From contig CAJINV010000010.1 in the NCBI GenBank assembly GCA_905178155.1, positions 1,222,709 to 1,286,708 on the forward strand: a stretch of DNA of 64,000 nucleotides. Reading direction: 5' to 3'. The notes under the pieces are model-generated. The model saw nothing but the letters and a program-made list of their open reading frames with translations. It was not told the origin of the DNA and did no database searches. Position numbers and translations under genes: made by a program. The DNA comes from Amoebophrya sp. A120. Taxonomy: Eukaryota > Sar > Dinophyceae > Syndiniales > Amoebophryaceae. Shown here piece by piece: positions 48,701-60,700 of this stretch; within the stretch, counting starts at the first letter, position 1, and every line of letters begins with the position of its first letter.

Positions 48701-51700
48701 ACGTAGGAAAACGATTGCGGTAGTTGATTTGGTTGGAGTAGCATGAAGTAAAGTAGGCTATAGTCCGGCAGTTTTGTTTTCCAGTTCCTCTTCGTACCAA
48801 AGTGCTCAGTAGTCAGTCACCATCAACGCGAAATGTCATCTAGACGGGGAAGGCGGGCGCGGGTGGCAGATGAACCAACCCGGACTGGTCGCTACAACTT
48901 CGAAGGGGTCCCGTGTGAATTATTCGCCAACTTTATCGCGGACGCGACCGGCCGCCGCGACGTGGTCTGCAACAACCGCGACAGCACAGACGAGACCGTC
49001 GCCTTGAAAATCAAAGGCGGCACCGGTGGCAGCAACCTCATCGCCAGATGGTGGAGCTCGTCGACTAAAGTAATTTTCCAAAACGATGAGCACGCGCGAA
49101 TGTCGGACGTTTTCCAGCACTTCATTGCTACGGGTTCGGCCGGGCAGATGAAGAACCAGGCCACGCCAGCAACATGGAAGGACGGCGTGTACGAATCGAC
49201 GGTAGGGGCCCTGTCCAGCCTGGACATGCAGGCGCCGCCGGCGATCGGGTATGGAGACCAGGAACAGAAAGCGATCCAGTATGAAACCGCCAACACAGGC
49301 AGCCAGTTGGTAGGGGGAGGGCAGTTGGGACAAAATCCCCACGATGCTGCTGCTTGGCTCTGCGACTACATGCAGCAGGCCACAGGACCGGGCTCGCAAG
49401 CACCTCTCACAGCTGCCGGCGGTCCAGAGCTATCCCAAGCCCAAGCCTACAACCCCCAACCCAGACAACAGCAGGCACCAATCGAACAGAACTACAACTA
49501 CCACCAGCACACCACTGGAAACTGCCCGTCCCGGCAAAACCACTACACTGCTCCGCGGGAGCTGGAAAAGGGCCAACAGCAGGCGGGGCATTCGGGGGAA
49601 GCCCGCCAGCAGCACACGGCGAACTAACACAAACACGCAGATGGGCATCGGCGTAAAAGGTGGCGGGGTAGTTACAGTTGGGGGAGCGGGTATGAAAGAG
49701 CAGATGAGCGAGCGGGGCACTAAGGGGAGTGAGCCGAAGATCCTGCTGAGCGAGCTGGGCGGCGGGACCGGCGTCGGGACTGTGGCGGACAGGCAGGCGA
49801 CCACCCACCAACGCCTCGCGGAAAGCAGCGCAATACTGGCGAACCAAGACCACTACCAGAACGAGGAAGCGATGCGTCTCCCTGGGATGAGAGAGAGTAT
49901 GCTGGCGCTCCAGAAACTGCAGGAGGAAATGGAAAAAATTCAAAAGGCACAGAGAGAGCAGATCACGCAGAGCCAGAGCGCCCCTCTGGGCGGCACAGTG
50001 ACCGGGGGCGATGGCACACAAGAAAAAACCAACCACGAGGTAGACCACGCGCACAACCAGGAGCGGGGAAACAACAAGCGACCCAAGGAACCCGTGGGAA
50101 CGCCGGAAAAACCCGCAAAAAAGAAGAAACAGGGCGTCGCGGACTGGTCTTCCGAAGAAGAGGAGGAGTTGTCGCCGTTGTTCACACCGTCGTGAAGCGG
50201 GAGCCGAATCAGAGGTCGAGGAAGGAGGGAACGATGATGAAAGCCCAATCAGAGCACACTACAGATACTACTACTTCGCGAAAAAAATGTTTTTTCGCAG
50301 TTCGGTCAGTTTTTGAAAAAGTAAGAACGCGGACACTAAGCAAACCACTCTCCACAGCAGAACACTGAAAGAAAGCGAAAAAGTCAGACAGAACGGCGCT
50401 CGGCCAGCCCTGAAGCAAGTCAGTCTAGGCATGTCCTTACGAGGTCGCCACGCGACCCGGAAAAATATTAAAAGATCAATACTCAAGGGCCCCGCGGGGC
50501 ACTTACCCACGCGAAGGCTTGCGCGATTGTCAATAAAGCAGACTGATAGGCATGGTGGATGTGATAGGTAGGAGCTAATGCGTAGTGACTAAGTAGGGGA
50601 GGCCGAACAGCGAAAGCGAAGCTGTAGTAAATGTAAGCTGTACTCTGCAGCGGGAAGCGGAGCGAGGCGGAGCAGAGGACGGCGACCGGAAGCCGCAGCG
50701 CCTTTTCCGAAGCAGGCAACAGAGAACCGCCTCCCCCGGCAAACGCGCGGAACCGGAAAGAACTGTGAGTGAGCAAACTTTATCGAGAGAGCTGGCGGCG
50801 AACACCCCCACCAACTGACGAAGAGTGAGGGGAGTGATGGAGGCGCGCAGGCAGCTGGAGAGGCTGCGCAAAGGCTTCGGAATGGACAACCCGGGGCAGG
50901 CAGACATCGAATTTCCGGGGGAGCCAGCAAAAAGGAAGGCCGTCACTCCCCGGGAGTACACCCCTGCGAGGAGCCAGCCGGTAGAAGGAGCAAAACCAGG
51001 CACGAAAGAGTACGCGAAAATTGTGCGCGACCGCTGCAGAGAACCTCCAGAAGCGCCTGGAAGCGATGACGCCCAACACGAGGCAGGACGAGGTCGACAA
51101 AAGGAAAAAGCGGAAGCGGGGCGCCCACGTGAAATCGCGGGAAAAGTTTCTCAAGATGTCGAAAGAGGGGCGGGCGGCAAATTTCGAAGAAAAACTGAAA
51201 AAAGGTGACGGCAGAGTGCTCACCACGGAGCAGCGCACCGAAAAGGCGAAGCAGAAGAGCGAGCGAGAGGTGAAGCGCCAGCAGTACCGGACGCGCGAGC
51301 TGAGAGAGCTGGCGCCAAACTAACGGCGAGGGGGGGGTGGTAGTCGGGAGGTGTGGCTAACGAATCGAGACAAAATCGACAGTGAGACAGCGGCGCGCTG
51401 CTTGGACTCCAGGTAAAGAACAGACGAAAAAACAGAAAGAGCACTGGTGGCGTGGGTGAAAGTCAGTGGTTGATGGAAGAAAAAAAGACGCTTTAAGGTG
51501 TTCGAAAAGTCACGGGCGAGGGCGCAGCCTTAGCGCTTCTATTCTTTCAGAAACAAGCAGCAGCAGCAGCGGCGTTTTTTAGCGTAGTTAGAGCCTTCCC
51601 ATTTTGCATGCAGAGATAACAAAGAAGCGTAGGGCGCGCGTGGCCGGAGCTTTTCACGAAGGACAGTAAGGATAGGCATAATGTGTGGGCTTTTGTATAA

Positions 51701-54700
51701 TTAGTTCTCATGTTGGCTTTTGTATGCCGTGTTCTGGCGAGAAGGCACTACACAGAAGGCATGACGCACGAATACAGCGAGTCCCATGAGGCTGACGTAG
51801 GGAGCAATAGAGCTAGTGTCGGTGAGCCTGCCAGCAAAAGGAATAAGCAAGTGAGGTAGCAGACCAAAAATGCACGACGAAAACCACAACCACATGGCTT
51901 GCGGTTAAACCGCCCCACACCCGACCAGACGCCGAAGATGCTCGGGCTCGGTCCAGAGGACATGGAGGACGACGACGAGCCCGAGTTCGTGAGCCACGTC
52001 TACTGGAACATGAATGGTTCGGGCGAAGCGAACACGGAGGCGCTAGCCAAGCTAGTAGCGGACTTACGGGCAACAGAGGCGGCGGCGGTCGAAATAAAAA
52101 AGAGCGAGCTGGACCTTGAGCAGGCAGCTTTTGAGGGCTTGAGTGAGCGGAAAGGTTTGCACGTTGTCGCCGCGACAAATTTGGTCGGCATCTCCACCAG
52201 CCTCAAGTGCGGCGGCGGCATGATAGCAGATTGCAACAAAGTGAGAGAGCGGCCGGCCATGGTGATCAGCAAGCTCATACTTGCACGAGACCCGTGCGGC
52301 GCTTTTTTCACCGAGGAGATAACCGACAAAGAAGACGCCACTCTCTGGGCGGTCGGGGCGGTGCGAGACAGACGGTTGACGTTGACTCTATACCGAAGGG
52401 AGACACGAGTGCCAATCGATACGCCGAGCAAGTCCTTCATCGCCAAGCAGGTCGGCGACCTGATTAAGGAAATCACTACCGCCATGAACATGTCTGACTT
52501 GTGGATAGTGTCGGGCGACCTCAACGCATACCACGAGGTCGACGCGGAGGACAGGGCAAAGCTTGAGGACCGCCAGCCAGCTTGTGCGTTAGTGCGCGCT
52601 GAAGTCCTTGAGCCTGTTTTCAATTTCCTTAACAGTCGCACACGCTTTCAGAACACGCAGGGCCCAACGTGCTACCGTTCAAAAACGTCGCCGACGGTTA
52701 TCGATTTCACAGCGGTAGGACCCAGAGAGGGCATTTTGTTCGCCGCAGAGATACAGCGGGTGCAGGTCGTTCGGGGACAGCAGAAAGAGTGCAAAGCCAT
52801 TCCGGAAAACAGCCCGCCCGAATTACCAGAGGGCGACCACATTGCACTCCACACCGCCATTAGCTGGTATAGGCCGCAGGCACCACAGCCGGCACAGAGC
52901 GGAGACGCGAGGCAGCCAGGCAGCGGCGAAAGGGCGAAGCCGCTCGCTTTCAACGCGCGGCATTCGGAGCTTATTCCGACTGAAGGTGAGAGAGAGCGGG
53001 CGAAGATCCTGAAAGGACAGAAGGAATTTGCGGAGCGCCTCCCATTTTCGGGAGTAATATCCTGGCCCAGGGGTACAAAAACGACAGAGGTTCTGGAGCC
53101 ACTATTCGAGGGAGCACAGATGCCCGACATCGAGCAGGTCGGCCTGGAAGGCATCCAGAGCTGGGCGCAGGAGGTACTCCTGGACTCCGGTGCGTGCAGC
53201 TACGTACCGACCGAACCGACAGAGGACATGAGGCAGCTGTTCGAGCGACAGACACCCGGCCAGCGAGGCGGGAGAACAGAAGGAGCGAACGGCGCGGACA
53301 AAAAGAAAGAAAAGGAGAGAGAGCATCGGTCAATGTTCGCGGGGCCGGTAGATGGGTCTACGCTAAATAACGTCTATCAGCACGCGAGGCAGGCGAGAGA
53401 GCAGGTTCTAGGAGTCCGCCGCGGCGCCCCGGCGGAAGAAATCAAGAAGATCAACGCCGGCACGGCCACGGCCCCCAGAGAGGTCGTCGGGGTTGAGGAG
53501 TGCACGAAAGAAATTTCCTTGGCTCACGTTTTCAAAAGTGGGCGAATCCGGTACGCCGAAGGAAAGCGCCACACGTTCAGCCCGGAGGAAATGCAGCGCG
53601 CCGTCACGCAGTTGACCGAGGCAGCGAAAGGTCTACCGCCTCTGCGAATCCCCGCAGCCGAATTGAGGAGACACATCACGAAGATGAACAAAGAAGCCTC
53701 CGGCGCCGACGGGGTCCGCTTGCGGGCCTATGCTGCTATGACGGGCCAGCAGATTAGCCAACTCGCAGCCGGTTACGGCGCCCTCTTGCAGGGAATTGGC
53801 CTCGCGGATTGGATCCCGGGACAGAAGGACGCAACTTCGCCGCCGGCGCTGAAGGTGTTGCCGGTCGAGATCCTCCGGAAAGCCTCACAACTTGGCGGGG
53901 ACATCTCGAAGCTCCGGACGGTAATTCGCGGGACACCGGTCTACCGGATTATGTTGAGCTTCCTTACGCACCGCATGGCCCGCATTGCGGACCTTGGGGA
54001 CGCTTTTACCCCTTCCGGGGCCGCCGGAAAGCCGGCTGCTTCCTGCATGGCAACCGTTTTAGAAATCCTGAAGGTCTGCTACGCGGAAGACCTGCAGAAC
54101 GGCTGCGAAAACAAGGAGCGAGCGGCGGAACTGAGTGAGCAGGAAAAAACGAACGCAGCGAACTGGCTAACGATCTTGATAGGAATAGACGCCAGCAATT
54201 TCTACAATTGCATCAGCATACCAAGCATGGTGCGGAGTTTTCGCTGGGCGCGGTTGCACCCCACCTACATCAAGCTGGCAATGCTTTCAAACTGGCGGAA
54301 AACCCTCTTCCTGAGGAACGGGAGTTGCTTCGCAGAGCTCAGCGACCATCGAGACCTCATCCAAGGCTCGGTGGAAGCTATGCTTTGTGGCGTCCTGCTC
54401 TTTATGAGAGGAGTCACCGCGGTGGCGCGGTTCGTGGAGGAGTGCTTCGACGCGGCCGGGCGAATCGATGAGAAGCGCATCGACAGCGCAGGGGCGAAGC
54501 TCCGCCGAACGCTGCGCGAAGATTTTGCGGGGGGAGATGACACCGGCGTCACCTTCCCGGACTACAGGCCGGCGGAGGAGGTCCATGAGCTCTTCCGCGA
54601 CGAGGAGGGCGATGGCGGTGCAGAGACGGGAAACAGGACGACGAGGACCCGGAAGACCCGGAGCAAAGAGCACGAGAGGACGAGAGTCAGCCAGAGACTG

Positions 54701-57700
54701 CCGATGAGTGAGCGGGAAGAGAAGGCGCCAAGGAAGGCAGCCGTCGTCCAATTTGTGGATGGTGGTACCCTCTCCATCAAATTCCACAAAGACGACGCCG
54801 AAAAACTGCGGAAGCTGCTGAAAATAGTGGCCACAGCGTGCGAAACGATGCACGCGCCCGAAGGGCAGCACCTCGCGCCAAAAAAGGCCGAGATGCTCCT
54901 TTCCGCTTCGGCGATGGACCAGCAGGCGCTATATCTCGCAGCCTTCCGCCCCTTCGGAATTGTCTTCAACTTGAAGGAGTGCACCAAGATCCTGGGCATC
55001 ACGATCCGGCTCGGCGACATACGGGACCAGGTTGATGCAATTCGCAAGCAGGTCAACAATTCAGTCTCGTTCGCGCAGCACCTCCGCTATCGAGTCATGC
55101 GAAGCAAGGGCAATTTCGTGATGACTGGCGCGGATCATCGGTGGGTGGTCATCTGCTTCTACATGTCGCCAATCATCTACATTCTTCCGGTGCTCCGCCT
55201 GATTTGCGCCCAAAGCGACTGGTCCGAGTTACTTATCGAGATGGCGACTTCAATCGCGAAGGTTATCGGTTTCGACCGAGAGGTCTGGGAGAGGATGACC
55301 ACGATGCACAACGTCACGCCGGAACTTTTCCACCGACTGACTTTCAGTGAGAACATCCTGGGGATTGTAGACCCGTACGTGCTCGGGATCAAGCTCCTCC
55401 GAGGCGTAGCGCAGAGCAACATCCTTACCGACATTGATGGCTTCGTGACTTGGGCTACGTTCCCGATCCGCTTCCACGGCACCGGGCTTGCAGGAATCGG
55501 CGCGGCCGACCGCAAAGCAGTACAGGTAAAGACGACGGCGGACTTGGCATTGGTTGAGGCGTTGAGCGAGGGAGCGGAAATCAGGTTGCCGGCGAAGTCC
55601 GACCTCCGACTGTGCGGCTTCATCCCGGACAGGAGCAGCAAGCCCCCGCCGCCCGAAAAGGTCCCGCGGGCGTGCCACAATGAGAGCGCTTTCGTGGTGG
55701 CATCGGCGGACGGCATGGGCGTCCGACTCCTGCAAACAGACACGACAGGGCGGGTTTCGGTACTTCGGCAGGTACGAACAAAACGCGAGCACCTGCTCAC
55801 AGAGGAGAGAGCGGAAGAAAGACAGTTCGTCGCGTATCTGAGTGGATTTCTATCCCTCAGTTAGCAGACGGAACAAGAGGAGCCAGGAGTGCACTACACT
55901 CACCTACGTACAGGCTATGCGACTGCTGGCGACTCCGGGGAAAGACGCGCGGGCCGCTGCGCCGGGGCGAAGGAATGGCCGTCCATTTCGCCGAGCAAGT
56001 CGAGCAGATGCACTTGAGGGGCCACAGAGTTGAGCGAGCGAACACAAGAACGGCGGAGCAGGTCGCCGAGGCAAGCAGAGAGATGAGCACAGTGACTGCG
56101 ACCAAAATCATAGGGCTCAGCATTGTAAACGCAACCGGGCACGACCACGAGTACACAGATTGGCCTGTCTACGATTTCGGTCGGTGCGAAGGCTTTCGGT
56201 TTCCCCCCGCTGCGGGACTGGAAAAAGCGGCGCAGCCTCGCAGCGCGGCGTGAGTACATCAGAGACTCGCTGCAGTTCCAAGACCTCCAAAACGGCGAAA
56301 GCACAGAAGACGAGCATCCGGATAATGATCCGGCGGAGGTTGAGAGAGCGGCCGCGCGATCGCCGGCGCCGAAAGGAAGGGCGAAAGCACAGGCAAAGGC
56401 GAGGGAGCAGCCCCCCCAGGAGAGAGCGGCAAAGCCAAAGGCGAAGGCGAAGCAACCAGGCCCGCAACCGAAACAGCAACTGGCGAAACGAGCGCAGGAT
56501 GCGGACCCGGGGCCCCCGAGGCGGCAGGCGGCCGGCGGAAGGGCGGCGCAGGCGAAACAGAACCCGGCCCCAGCAAGGAAAGCAGTGCCGGCGAGGAAGA
56601 AGTAGATAGGGTAGCTCTAGGACGCAGACGGCTAGTTGAAGAAAAAAAAAAAACAGAAGACCTACTACACAAAAAGCAAAAAGGTAACAGGTAGGACAGT
56701 CAGTACGAAGACCGGGAAGTTTAGTTTTTTGCGCAAAAAGAAAAATATAAAAAACAGCACAAGGTGCGTGCGGAGGACACAAGGTGACCACGCGGGCGGC
56801 GTGTTCACCCAGGCGGGCGGCGAAGAGCCAGTGATGGCTGAGAGAAAAAGAAAGAAACGCGGCTACTCCGTAGCCATATGGTCTCTAGTTCCTTTGCACT
56901 CCGGGCGCGAGGCCCGCCAGGGTTCTCGTCGCTCGTGTATTGTCTCCCACGCCGCGACAGGGCCCGCGGAGCGAAGCCCTACGGGACACGGCCCGGACAG
57001 AAAAAGTAGCAAAAGCCAAAAAGAACAAACCGCCGGGGGCCTTATGCCACCCACCTTCGGCACGCCAGAAGGCCACAAGCCCAGCAAATCCAAAAGAACC
57101 GGCAGTAGTAGCAGTGCACTACCTAGATACTAACTAGCTTAGACGGGTCTTAGCCTTAGCGCAAAGAAAGAGGGGCAAGTCCAAGAGGCTTTTGCATGGG
57201 GTCCACTGGTCACCGTTTCGCGCGAGCCATTCGGTGGACGACTGACCCCGCCCCATTTAAATAGCCGCTATGCGGGAGATTTGTAAAAACTGGACTTCGT
57301 CCGTCTCCGGGTGGCGTGCCCGGGGTTCAGTCTAAATAAATTTGCCCGGGAAAATACCACGCAGCGGAGCAATCAGGCCTACTCGTAGGCCAGTCGGGGT
57401 CTACCCTTTCTCCACGTCGTCAAATGTGGTTATTGGGTTTTGTTGGCGTATGTCAGGGGATCCCTGTCTTTGGCATTTCACGACTCTTCCCATGGGTTCA
57501 CTTCGATGATTGCTGCCGGGGACGTTCTTAGGCAGTCAGCTGGATGACTGTGACCTGGCTCGTACTGTGAACGCAGCTGGATGACTGTGACCTGGCTCGT
57601 CTTCGATGGGCGGGCGGATGGCTGTGACCTGTCTCGCCCATCAAGATCCCTAATCCGTAGCTCCTAGACGTTGCCTGGCCCGCGAATGACTCCACGGCAG

Positions 57701-60700
57701 CCGGATGTCCGTGACCTGGTTATAAAGGGCTTCGTCGATCGATTGTGCCACTAGGGCCTTGTGTTCTGGCTACTCCGGATCGCAATCGATGGAGGGCGGG
57801 ACCTGCACCGGCGACAGGCGCTATCCAACCAACCAACCAAGCCTGGCAATCTTCCAGACCCAGACATATTTGCATTTGATACGAGTTTACACGACGCAAT
57901 TGAGGCGGTTCCGTTTGACGAGCCGTTTGCGCGCATTTTGGTCCTATGCACTGCAAAAGTGTCTGGGTCTGGATCTGGAAACTTGTGATGCTGTTTGGCG
58001 AATCATGTGGACGCCTTCATTGACAGCCAAGCATGACAAGTTTTGGAGTTCTTGCTATAGTGTTGCCTATCTGCATGAGAAACTGCGTTTGTGGTGCATG
58101 ACAGAGAAGTGTGGCTTTTGTGTGGCGCGCATGACAGACTTGAGACCATGCTAGCTGTGCATGACAAATCCTGCATTCTTCCAGACCCAGACATGTTTGC
58201 ATTTGATAGGTCCGCACCGATCAGGAGTTGAGACAGACTTTGGTTGTGAACAAACACGTGTTGATTGACGGCTGGCGGTTGGGCGGACCGGTGAAGGTTA
58301 CGATTAGGAGGAACAGGAACTACAAATGTGCCCGCTGGCGTCCAAAGCAGAGCGATCGTGCAGCAAGACGGAACTTCAACACGAACAAGGAAGTTTGCCA
58401 TGCAAGGCATAAAGAGCACAAACTAGCTCGCATCTTCTCGCCTCCCCTGCTCCGTGTGGAAGTCGGCGGCGAAAGGGCGTGGTTCAAAAATCTGTGCTTC
58501 TCGGTCGTGGAGGATGAGAGTGTACTGAGTGAAACCATCAGAGAATCCGATGGAGCTGCTGCGGAGCAAAGTTGTAGGACGGCCCGACTACGCGAGAAAA
58601 CCAAATCGCCCAAGCTGTTCTACAAGTCTCCGATGGTGGAAATCTGTTGCGGGCATCCGGGGTTGGATCCAGACCAGTTTGGGCGGGTGACAGAGCAGGT
58701 CGCAAAGGGACATCAACAAGTGCAAAATATATCAAATGCAAATATGTCTGGGTCTGGAAGATTGCAAGGTTTGTCATGCACATTTTGCATGACCCGTGAT
58801 GTCTGTGATGTATGCCCTCGCATCACAATGTTTTTGCGGGCATCTTGATACCTATCCCGCATGAGAAATGCCCTCTCCGCGGAGCTAAAACTGGACGCCT
58901 CTTGCTGCTCATGCAATACAGATTTTTTTAGATTCAAAATAGCATCACAAGTTGCATTCTTCCAGACCCAAACATTTTTGCAATCAATAAAATACACATG
59001 CCGACAAATCTCCACCTTCTCCCCCTTTCAAGCGAGACGAGCTCGTCGGCCCGTTTTTTACGCAGTGCAGGTTTCAGCGGGAAAGGGATGTTAATGACAT
59101 GGCGAACAAAACGTCGAAAAGACGCCTTCGGAGTAAGGCAGGTGTAGTAACAGTTGGCACTTCTCCTGCTTCAGGCTCAGCAGATGATGAAGAAGTTAAA
59201 CCACCTAAATCAGAAATACGGTGCTGTACCGCCACCGGGGCTGCTGGAGTGAAAAATAACGGCGAAGCTGAACAAGCCGCACGACCGGATGCGAACAAGT
59301 TCAGAAGAAAGGGACCAACTGAACAAGAAGGTGACGAAGTACCAGTAACACAGGACGACGCCGCCAGCGACACCGAGCTTCAATTTTCCACCATGTTGCG
59401 CATTCCGGATAGTGAGGAGGAAGCCAGTTGCTTTTCCTCGGGTGTTATCCACAGAAAAAAACCCATCCACATCGAATTTGTCATGCAAAACACGTATCAA
59501 GTCATGTGTTTGTCATGCAAAAAATGGTTGGGGATGGGTTTTTTTCTGTGGATAGGGGCCGTCAGTGACAGCACGACTTCTTGTTCGCCCCCGTCGGGGA
59601 GCGGGAGTGACAGCGCTGGCAAGCGCGAATCGTCCGGGCGCTCTGGTTCCAATCTCGGGATGAGAATGAAGAACGAGAATTCTTGCCAAGTCACAGCCGC
59701 GAATCCTAAGCAGGATTTTTGCCTGCCCAACAAGAAGAATCCGAGTAAGAAAGGCAGAAAAACTTGTTCTCTCCGTGAAAGGTACAAAAACCGTGTCCGA
59801 AAAGCAGCCATGACCGGTAATTTTCCAGGATTGCTGATGAAACCGAAAACGGAGAGGTCTGCCAGTCTGGAAAGGGCGCAAAACAAGCGGGACGCAGTGG
59901 AGTTTTTTGCGGAGGATTATAATAAGCACGAGGGTACTAATGCTTGTCTTCGCCCAACTTCTGCTATCCGAGAAGTGAGAGGTGATGGTATGATCGGGAC
60001 GCCAGCGGCGCGTCGTCCATTTCCTTGTTCCCCACAAAGCGCTGCAAATCATCTTTCCCCTTGGTGGGACCCAGCGGAGGCGCGAATCTACCTTGGAGAA
60101 ACAGCCCACCTACATCCGTTGACGGAAATCTTGAAAATCCGGGACCGGTTGGTCAAACTGCGGGAAAAATGGAATCAACTTGTGTGTGATTCTTTTTGGT
60201 GGAAAACGAAGGATCGGGCTGATAGCGAAAAGTTAGAGAGGAAGCAGAAAATGAAAAACAAGAACCCCACCTTGTTCTCATCTAGGTGTGGAACCACGAG
60301 GCACACGAACTTTATGATGCGGAAGAAAAGACGAGAAAAGCCAATATTGTGCCTGACCCAACAACAACCAGGAGTCAGAGCCCGTCTGAAGAGGAACAAG
60401 TTGCAGAACACCTACCAGCGTTTGTCTTCGGTCTTCTTTGAAGAAAGTGTCGGAGCTCCTCGTAGCACTACTTCGTTCGCGGCGGTGGACTACTACAATT
60501 TAGTGTTAGAGGAAGCTGACCGGATTGCAACGAAAGTAGCACTGCTGGATCTGAAGCTGCGGTCCGTGGATGTGGTTGGGTTTTATAGGAGAGAAGTATT
60601 GGCTTTGGCGAAAAACCAAAATGAAACCGCGAAGAATGATGTTGATCAGGATCTTGAACAACTACAAGCAGATGGTACAACTTGCAACGCTGCTCTTCTC

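Larger units (their letters stand above)
48610..57840 (+). mobile_element. LINE-2: near full-length non-LTR retrotransposon
   Basis: Interrupts the introner after TATGCATG (48609) and ends in (CCAA)4 at 57825-57840 before GCCTGGCAATCTTCCAG resumes. No target duplication is visible and a few introner bases seem missing. Order: ORF1-like frames, a basic frame, endonuclease/RT ORF, 3' region. Confidence 0.88.
48389..57881 (+). mobile_element. Introner, family A, gene 3 intron 11, expanded to 9.5 kb by LINE-2
   Basis: Left end TATCAAATGTAAAAATG, right end CATATTTGCATTTGATA. Target duplication CGAGT at 48384-48388 and 57882-57886. Removal joins VPDHFAS to LHDAIEAV, which opens the beta-helix region. 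Confidence 0.92.
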
